A DNA stretch of 64,000 nucleotides from Bacteroidetes bacterium 47-18. Lineage in GTDB: Bacteria > Bacteroidota > Bacteroidia > Chitinophagales > Chitinophagaceae. The position numbers and the translations under genes are program-made. The stretch spans positions 117,306 through 181,305 of the forward strand of contig MKSF01000004.1 of assembly GCA_001897155.1 (NCBI GenBank), given 5' to 3'. Shown here piece after piece: positions 59,567-64,000 of this stretch (within the stretch, counting starts at the first letter, position 1; each line of letters begins with the position of its first letter). The notes beneath the pieces were generated by a model. The model searched no databases, was not told the DNA's origin, and saw only the letters and a list, made by a program, of their open reading frames with translations.

Positions 59567-60508
59567 TCAAATCAATTTCAGAACCAAATCAATGTGGTTC
59601 ATTAAGGAAAGTTTCTTTAATGTTCCTAATCCTGGAAAGTGCCCATTTGTGTGAAACTCTCTAAAATAAGGAATAGCAACAGAGTTATATCCTGTCTGGT
59701 CGCACCAAGCAATTAGTTTATCCAATGCTTCTGCAAACTTTCCTGCAATATCGGATTGGTCGTCATTTGAATTTGAAACAAAATGTTTCACTCTTATTTT
59801 ATTTGTTGCAGGTTCTGCATAAGACAAATGTATTGCTACTGCATACGGTAAAAATCCTGTTTCGGAATACTCTTCGCCTATGGAAAGATAATCGGAAAAA
59901 CCAATAAAGCCCTCTTCTTTGTAGTAAAGGTGTTCTTCTGAAAAACCGCTTTCATCTACCTGTAAATAATCAGAATTTTTTGTTTGAGCATTGAAATAAT
60001 CGTCAAGCTCAACTCTGGTATTTTCATCAAAATTCCTGTGGTATCTTTTGCTTGTTGCGGATAGATTTATTACATTATACTTAATTGTAAAATGCTGTTG
60101 ATATAGTGCGAGAATATCTGTGATATTATCAAAAGCCGTATTGTGTATAATGGTTAATGCAGGAATAACATCAGCGTATTTTTGCAAAACCTCTATCGCT
60201 TTAGTGTGGTTACTTCTACTGTGGAAAATTATACCAACTTGGTAATTTTTACTGTTTCCAACCGAACTTTTGATAGCATCGAAAATAGCATCAATATCGG
60301 TAAATGTACCAACTTGCGGATTTGCAATAATTGTAAAGTTAATATCGCTACTTACCAACTCCTTTAGGGTGGTTTTTAGTGTTGATGAATTTTTTACAGG
60401 TTCGATTATAGGCGATACTTTCGTTTTGTTTGGTAAAAGAACAGGTGTTGTCAATTCCCTAATTCCAATCAATTCAAACTGCTTACCTCTTAAATACGGT
60501 TGGTACAT
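59567..60508 (-). CDS. sce7725/beta-family protein
   Basis: 313 residues. N-terminus MYQPYLRGKQFELIGIREL, then LLPNKTKVSPIIEPVKNS and a TIM-barrel-like succession of strands and helices; C-terminus SVAIPYFREFHTNGHFPGLGTLKKLSLMNHIDLVLKLI. These features match the sce7725 (beta protein) family as I know it, whose members regularly lie beside sce7726. Function unknown. It overlaps the upstream gene by 19 bp and is 1 bp from the RES gene, so all three are translated in a chain. Confidence 0.8.
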   Translation of the reverse strand: MYQPYLRGKQFELIGIRELTTPVLLPNKTKVSPIIEPVKNSSTLKTTLKELVSSDINFTIIANPQVGTFTDIDAIFDAIKSSVGNSKNYQVGIIFHSRSNHTKAIEVLQKYADVIPALTIIHNTAFDNITDILALYQQHFTIKYNVINLSATSKRYHRNFDENTRVELDDYFNAQTKNSDYLQVDESGFSEEHLYYKEEGFIGFSDYLSIGEEYSETGFLPYAVAIHLSYAEPATNKIRVKHFVSNSNDDQSDIAGKFAEALDKLIAWCDQTGYNSVAIPYFREFHTNGHFPGLGTLKKLSLMNHIDLVLKLI

Positions 60509-61350
60509 ACGGTATTTGTTGCTAAAAAATTATACAATTTATGATATTCCTGCTCATTAAAATCCAAAGAATTACAAATGTGTTTTAACTCTTTCGGGGT
60601 ATTTGATGATTTCAGAAAGTCGGGTTTTAGTAATTTTCTTTCTTTGAGTTTGTTCAAAACCTGTTTTTGAAAATCAACTATGTTTTTGCTTGCCAACAAT
60701 TCGTAACAAGCTCTGAAAATTTGAGTATTTGGAACATCAGGAACAAACCCGAAATTATCAGCAACTAAATCAAGGTATTCTTGCTTTCTTAAAATTTTGA
60801 AGATTGTATCAAAATCAAATAATGATGTATTACTACCCGCTTCCTTAATTGTTTGTAATTTATTCTTTGTGTCAAGTACGATAATACCAATGTTGGTATC
60901 GGCATACTCATTTTTTAATTTTTCAGCATTCTTTTCATCTGTAACAATACTAACTCCGTCTGCAAACTTTTGATAGTCGTTTAATTGTTTGGATAGTTTA
61001 GAAAAATCATCAAGTTCTGTTTTGATTTCAAAAACTCGTACAGCTCCGTTCAGCATAACCAAATCAGCTTTTGAAGCACCAATTTTTAATTCATTAAGGA
61101 TTAGTGTTGTTTTTAAACTATGCTCTTTGATTAGTTTTAAAACCAAATTGTTTTTATAGACATATTCACATCTGTATTGTTTCTGAAGTGATTTGTACAA
61201 TGATTTAATTATATCTAAATTAGTATTGTAAGAGCCTGCATTAAAATATTTTTCTGTTTGCTTTTGAAATAGTACAAAATCATCTTCCCGCACTATCTTT
61301 TGAAACATAGGCGGTGAGAATATTTGGGATAAAATTCTTAAATTTTGCAC
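60490..61350 (-). CDS. sce7726-family protein with PD-(D/E)XK nuclease core
   Basis: 286 residues from a GTG at 61350; this start keeps the family's N-terminal LRILSQIFSPPMFQKIVRED, lost if the ATG at 61308 is used. The core is E87-L-K-I-G-A-S-K-A-D96-L-V-M-L-N-G-A-V-R-V-F-E108-I-K110: a PD-(D/E)XK-type nuclease motif. The first gene of the operon with sce7725 and RES; a -7 box lies at 61376. A metal-dependent endonuclease or sensor role is inferred; substrate unknown. Confidence 0.82.
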   Translation of the reverse strand: MQNLRILSQIFSPPMFQKIVREDDFVLFQKQTEKYFNAGSYNTNLDIIKSLYKSLQKQYRCEYVYKNNLVLKLIKEHSLKTTLILNELKIGASKADLVMLNGAVRVFEIKTELDDFSKLSKQLNDYQKFADGVSIVTDEKNAEKLKNEYADTNIGIIVLDTKNKLQTIKEAGSNTSLFDFDTIFKILRKQEYLDLVADNFGFVPDVPNTQIFRACYELLASKNIVDFQKQVLNKLKERKLLKPDFLKSSNTPKELKHICNSLDFNEQEYHKLYNFLATNTVCTNRI

Positions 61351-61375
61351 TCTCTTTATACTAATTTTTACTTTA

Positions 61376-61383
61376 CAAAGGTA
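61376..61383 (-). promoter_or_regulatory. Candidate -7 box of the sce7726-sce7725-RES operon
   Basis: On the minus strand this reads TACCTTTG (TAnnTTTG), about 26 bp before the GTG start; no clear -33 box was found at 17-23 bp. Confidence 0.45.
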
Positions 61384-61528
61384 ACAAATTACATAAAACT
61401 TATCTACATTTTGATACGAAAAACCAACATTGCGTTATTATTAGGTTACAAAATGACATAAATGCACAAAGTAAACCATACGCAATACAAATTTTCCCTC
61501 TTAATGCAATTCAAAGCAAAGTAAAAAG

Positions 61529-61726
61529 TAAGTAGGATAAGTAAGTTTTAGGGAAACATTTTTTTTGTTATTCCGCAGGAATACAAAAAAAGATTTATCG
61601 GGCTGAAATGGTGCAAAATGGTAAACCGCAGGTTTCCATTTGCACTAATTTGTTTTATTATGGCTTGTTTTTTTTCGTAAGAAAAAAACCGCTTTTGTTT
61701 TTGGCAAAAGCTACTTATCCTACTTA
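61529..61726. repeat. 198-bp element with 15-bp terminal inverted repeats and four internal hairpins
   Basis: TAAGTAGGATAAGTA (61529-61543) and its perfect reverse complement (61712-61726) bound a stretch that holds hairpins at 61569-61583 (GCA loop), 61611-61645 (about 15 bp, two bulges, GCA loop), 61669-61688 (GTAA loop) and 61691-61711 (7-nt loop). It lies 47 bp from the 3' end of the VirE gene. No coding frame is credible in it. Confidence 0.75.
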
Positions 61727-61740
61727 TCCATTCCATTAAA

Positions 61741-61768
61741 AGAAAAAAGGTGCAGAATGCACCTTTTG
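61741..61768 (-). terminator. Terminator of the VirE-type primase gene
   Basis: AAAAGGTGC and GCACCTTTT (61745-61753, 61759-61767) form a perfect 9-bp stem with a 5-nt loop; on the minus strand it is followed by TTTCTTTT. Confidence 0.75.
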
Positions 61769-61773
61769 TATAT

Positions 61774-63948
61774 TCAAAACGGTAAGCCTGTTTGCTCTGG
61801 CGGTTTTGGTGGTTCGGGTGGCGGTTCTTTTTCTTTATTCTTATTGTCCACTTCTTCCCAACTCAATTCTTTTACCGCATACACATAGCCGTTCTTTTTG
61901 GATAACCGCAGATAGCCGTGTTTCTTCAATGCTTTGCCCAATTTCATTACTGTACCGTCTGTAATGTTCATCTTTGTTTTTTCCGCTAATTTGGTCGCTA
62001 TTTGGGTTGTATTGATAAAATTATTTGCGGTTTCCCTGTCTGCAATTTCAAACCACGTTAATAATAATTCTTCTTCGGGGCTTCTTGCTTGGTACTGCTC
62101 GTTGTTGTGGTTGATTTCCTTTATTTCTTCTTGGTTGAACCAATAACGGAAACCGTCTTTGTAAAGCTGTTTTGCCTGTGCATAAGCCAAATTTATATCA
62201 ATGCTGTGGGTGTACTCGATATGTTCCACTTCAAAGCATAGGAAACGCCTCGAACCTGTTGTATCATTTAAGAATTGGGCAGTGTTTACACTGCCCGCAA
62301 ACGAAGCCCTGCGTGGCAGGGTTTCGTTGTTGTGTCCGTATGCTTTACGCATACGGATATGCGTTTTCGTTATCAGCTCTTTTAATGTCCCTATCTCTGT
62401 ACGGTTTAGGTTTTCGAGTTCGTCCAAATTGATTAGCATACATTCCGCTAAATGTATCAAGGTATCTTTATTGTTCGGGTTGATTGTTCCCGAAAACATA
62501 TAATCCTTTAAAGGCTTTGGTATCAATTTTTCTATCCACGTTGTTTTTCCTACGCCTTGTTTGCCACTAAATACAATTACGGTCTGATTGATTGCTTTAT
62601 CATTGGTTACACACGCCACCATTGCTACAAACCATTTTTTAAAACACTCAATCCATAAATCCTGCTTTGTAGTGGTAATGGTATTGGCAAGCTCTGTAAT
62701 GTAGTCGGTGTCGTCTTCATTGTCGGGCAGGTTATCAAAGTAGTCTTTGAACGGGTCGAACTGTTCGCAGAAATCGGAACGTAACAAATTTCGTAAGGTA
62801 TTGATATTGCATTTTACTTTTGCTTTCAAAATCTCACGCAGGATTGAGTTTTCAACGAAATCCGTTAGCGGTTTCCAAAGCGTAGCTTTGGCAGGTTTGT
62901 ACTCCAATTTGCCCGAAACTACGTTATAGCGGAAGCTATAACGGTAGTTTAAAAAGGTTTCCAATCTATCAATGAAGCTCGGCTTTTCTTCTTCCTCGTC
63001 CGTATCTTCTTCAGATGATTTATTGCTCTTGGATTGCTTGGAAATTTCGCCATTTGGTGAAATGGATAAGTTACTTTTGTTGTGTTCGTGGGTATTGCTG
63101 TAAGCACTGTTTACGGTTGTTGCGACTTCCTTTGTATCAAAATTATAATCAGAAAGAATATAGCCCATTGCCGTAGGCAATGGCACGCCTTTACGGTTGA
63201 GATTGCAAGCCAATAAATGCACAAAGTTGTTGCGATTACCATTTACATAGCTTTCTTTTTTCTCGGTAAATCTTACGCAATGTTCGTATGTTGCCAAATA
63301 ATCATTACTAAAATTTTCGGTAGAAAAACCATTGCTTGCAATGGTTGGCGGTTCTGTTATCACTTCGGAATTTTGCACGATGTATGGCGTTAAATCTTCC
63401 GTAGCAATTACAGGATAAACGGTTGCATTTTCATTCAAATACAAATCGGTGTCGTAAGACACGAAACAAAGGCGTGTAACGTCTTTGCCTGATTTGTCAA
63501 TAGGTAGCGATAAAAATTCTTCATAGAATTTTTGAAGCGTTAAAAAGGCTTCTTTATGGTTTTTCTGTGATGAATTGACTTTGACAAAGATTTTTAAACC
63601 GTTTCCCGATGGACTGATAAAAGCCGAATAAGTGTAGGGCGTTTCCTGTGCCAATGCTTTAGCATTGGTAAGTTGTTCTTTGGTTAGTTTGTCAATATCC
63701 AATACCACAATTTGAGTATATGCAGTAACAAACTCTAATTTCCTGCCACCTTTAAAAGAAGCCGAAGGCGTGAAAGCGGGCAAAGATTTCTTTGCCCTTT
63801 CGTATGCTTCCATTTTGCTTTCTGCCAATGACTTCCGCAGATAAGTAATTATATTGATGTACTTACCTGTTTTGATGTCGTTCAATACTTCAATTATCTT
63901 GGCATTTTCTACCACTTCATTGAAGTTTTTAAATATACTTACTACCAT
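61774..63948 (-). CDS. VirE-family primase/helicase of the element
   Basis: 724 residues from the ATG at 63948; a TTG at 63954 lies just upstream. The N-terminus (IITYLRKSLAESKMEAYERAKKSLPAFTPSASFKGGRK ... VVLDIDKLTKEQ ... SPSGNGLKIFVKVN) is the BT4734/VirE N-terminal primase-like domain; D and K residues of the archaeo-eukaryotic primase fold are visible. The second half is a VirE-type SF3-like ATPase with Walker A SGKQGVGKTTWIEKL, Walker B-like CMLINLDELENL, and sensor NTAQFLNDTTGSRRFLCFEVE. A C-terminal Pro-rich tail ends the protein. Such proteins begin DNA replication of plasmids and phages. The direct neighbour upstream is outside the window. Confidence 0.87.
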   Translation of the reverse strand: MVVSIFKNFNEVVENAKIIEVLNDIKTGKYINIITYLRKSLAESKMEAYERAKKSLPAFTPSASFKGGRKLEFVTAYTQIVVLDIDKLTKEQLTNAKALAQETPYTYSAFISPSGNGLKIFVKVNSSQKNHKEAFLTLQKFYEEFLSLPIDKSGKDVTRLCFVSYDTDLYLNENATVYPVIATEDLTPYIVQNSEVITEPPTIASNGFSTENFSNDYLATYEHCVRFTEKKESYVNGNRNNFVHLLACNLNRKGVPLPTAMGYILSDYNFDTKEVATTVNSAYSNTHEHNKSNLSISPNGEISKQSKSNKSSEEDTDEEEEKPSFIDRLETFLNYRYSFRYNVVSGKLEYKPAKATLWKPLTDFVENSILREILKAKVKCNINTLRNLLRSDFCEQFDPFKDYFDNLPDNEDDTDYITELANTITTTKQDLWIECFKKWFVAMVACVTNDKAINQTVIVFSGKQGVGKTTWIEKLIPKPLKDYMFSGTINPNNKDTLIHLAECMLINLDELENLNRTEIGTLKELITKTHIRMRKAYGHNNETLPRRASFAGSVNTAQFLNDTTGSRRFLCFEVEHIEYTHSIDINLAYAQAKQLYKDGFRYWFNQEEIKEINHNNEQYQARSPEEELLLTWFEIADRETANNFINTTQIATKLAEKTKMNITDGTVMKLGKALKKHGYLRLSKKNGYVYAVKELSWEEVDNKNKEKEPPPEPPKPPEQTGLPF

Positions 63949-64000
63949 AATCAAACGTTTTTTATTGTTAAGAAACCTTTATCAATGCTATTTTTTAGCA

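Larger units (their letters stand above)
54228..64000. mobile_element. Integrated mobile element, left part (extends beyond the window)
   Basis: From about 54.23 kb the DNA is visibly richer in A and T than the preceding core genes, gene content changes to accessory functions (nuclease, DUF6943, RES/sce7725/sce7726, VirE primase), and strong hairpins appear in non-coding gaps. No integrase, relaxase or second end is in the window, so the type of element (integrative conjugative or mobilisable element, prophage-like, or other) cannot be fixed. The exact left border was not proven; it lies in the 101-bp gap at 54228-54328. Confidence 0.75.

Noticed and set aside
61548..61736. Minus-strand frame of 62 codons
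   Set aside because: Lies within the 198-bp hairpin element; no coding character.

Overview
The window looks like the chromosome of a member of the Bacteroidota, probably a Chitinophaga- or Sphingobacterium-like lineage. It encodes type IX secretion (T9SS) cargo with C-terminal sorting domains of both type A and type B, a GldB gliding lipoprotein, and a DtxR/MntR-type regulator. Intergenic regions carry promoter boxes of the Bacteroidota form (TAnnTTTG, sometimes with TTTG or TTG upstream) and lack obvious Shine-Dalgarno sequences. No rRNA or tRNA gene and no CRISPR array was seen.

Layout. Positions 1-6 kb hold a partial POT peptide transporter, a giant secreted PKD/beta-propeller protein and a TPR protein. 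Positions 6-12 kb are a carotenoid locus: a CarH/LitR-like B12-type MerR regulator, then crtI, crtB, a secreted protein of unknown function, idi, crtZ and a fused heterodimer-type lycopene cyclase. These should together make zeaxanthin, and dxr of the MEP pathway lies elsewhere in the window. Positions 12-54 kb are core genes in many short transcription units: heme A synthase, gldB, an Opp-type permease, a glycosyltransferase, sufS, xerD, clpC, rnz, rseP, dxr, pdhA, nusB, yajC, coaE, ribH, rsmA and others, with secreted or periplasmic proteins among them. Several gaps in this core carry dispersed repeats, including a six-unit array of about 102 bp between a di-heme peroxidase gene and clpC.

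From about 54.23 kb to the right edge the composition becomes visibly more A+T-rich and the gene content changes to that of an integrated mobile element whose far end is not in the window. It holds a staphylococcal-nuclease-like protein, a four-gene cassette (an unrecognised beta-rich protein, a DUF5675 protein and two small membrane proteins), a DUF6943-like protein, about 1.1 kb of non-coding DNA with strong inverted repeats, a three-gene operon (sce7726-like PD-(D/E)XK nuclease, sce7725/beta-family protein, zinc-ribbon RES-domain protein), a 198-bp element with 15-bp terminal inverted repeats and internal hairpins, and a VirE-type primase/helicase.

The strongest candidates for something new are the sce7726-sce7725-RES operon as a possible NAD-targeting defence module, the hairpin-rich non-coding segments of the element (several hairpins share C(GNA)G caps), and the DUF5675 cassette. 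On the chromosome, the B12-type regulator with Wx9EH and ExHxxG motifs beside the carotenoid operon, and a repeated TTTGTTTA motif over the crtI promoter, suggest light- or cobalamin-controlled pigment synthesis. Family names here come from motif recognition by eye; no database search was run.
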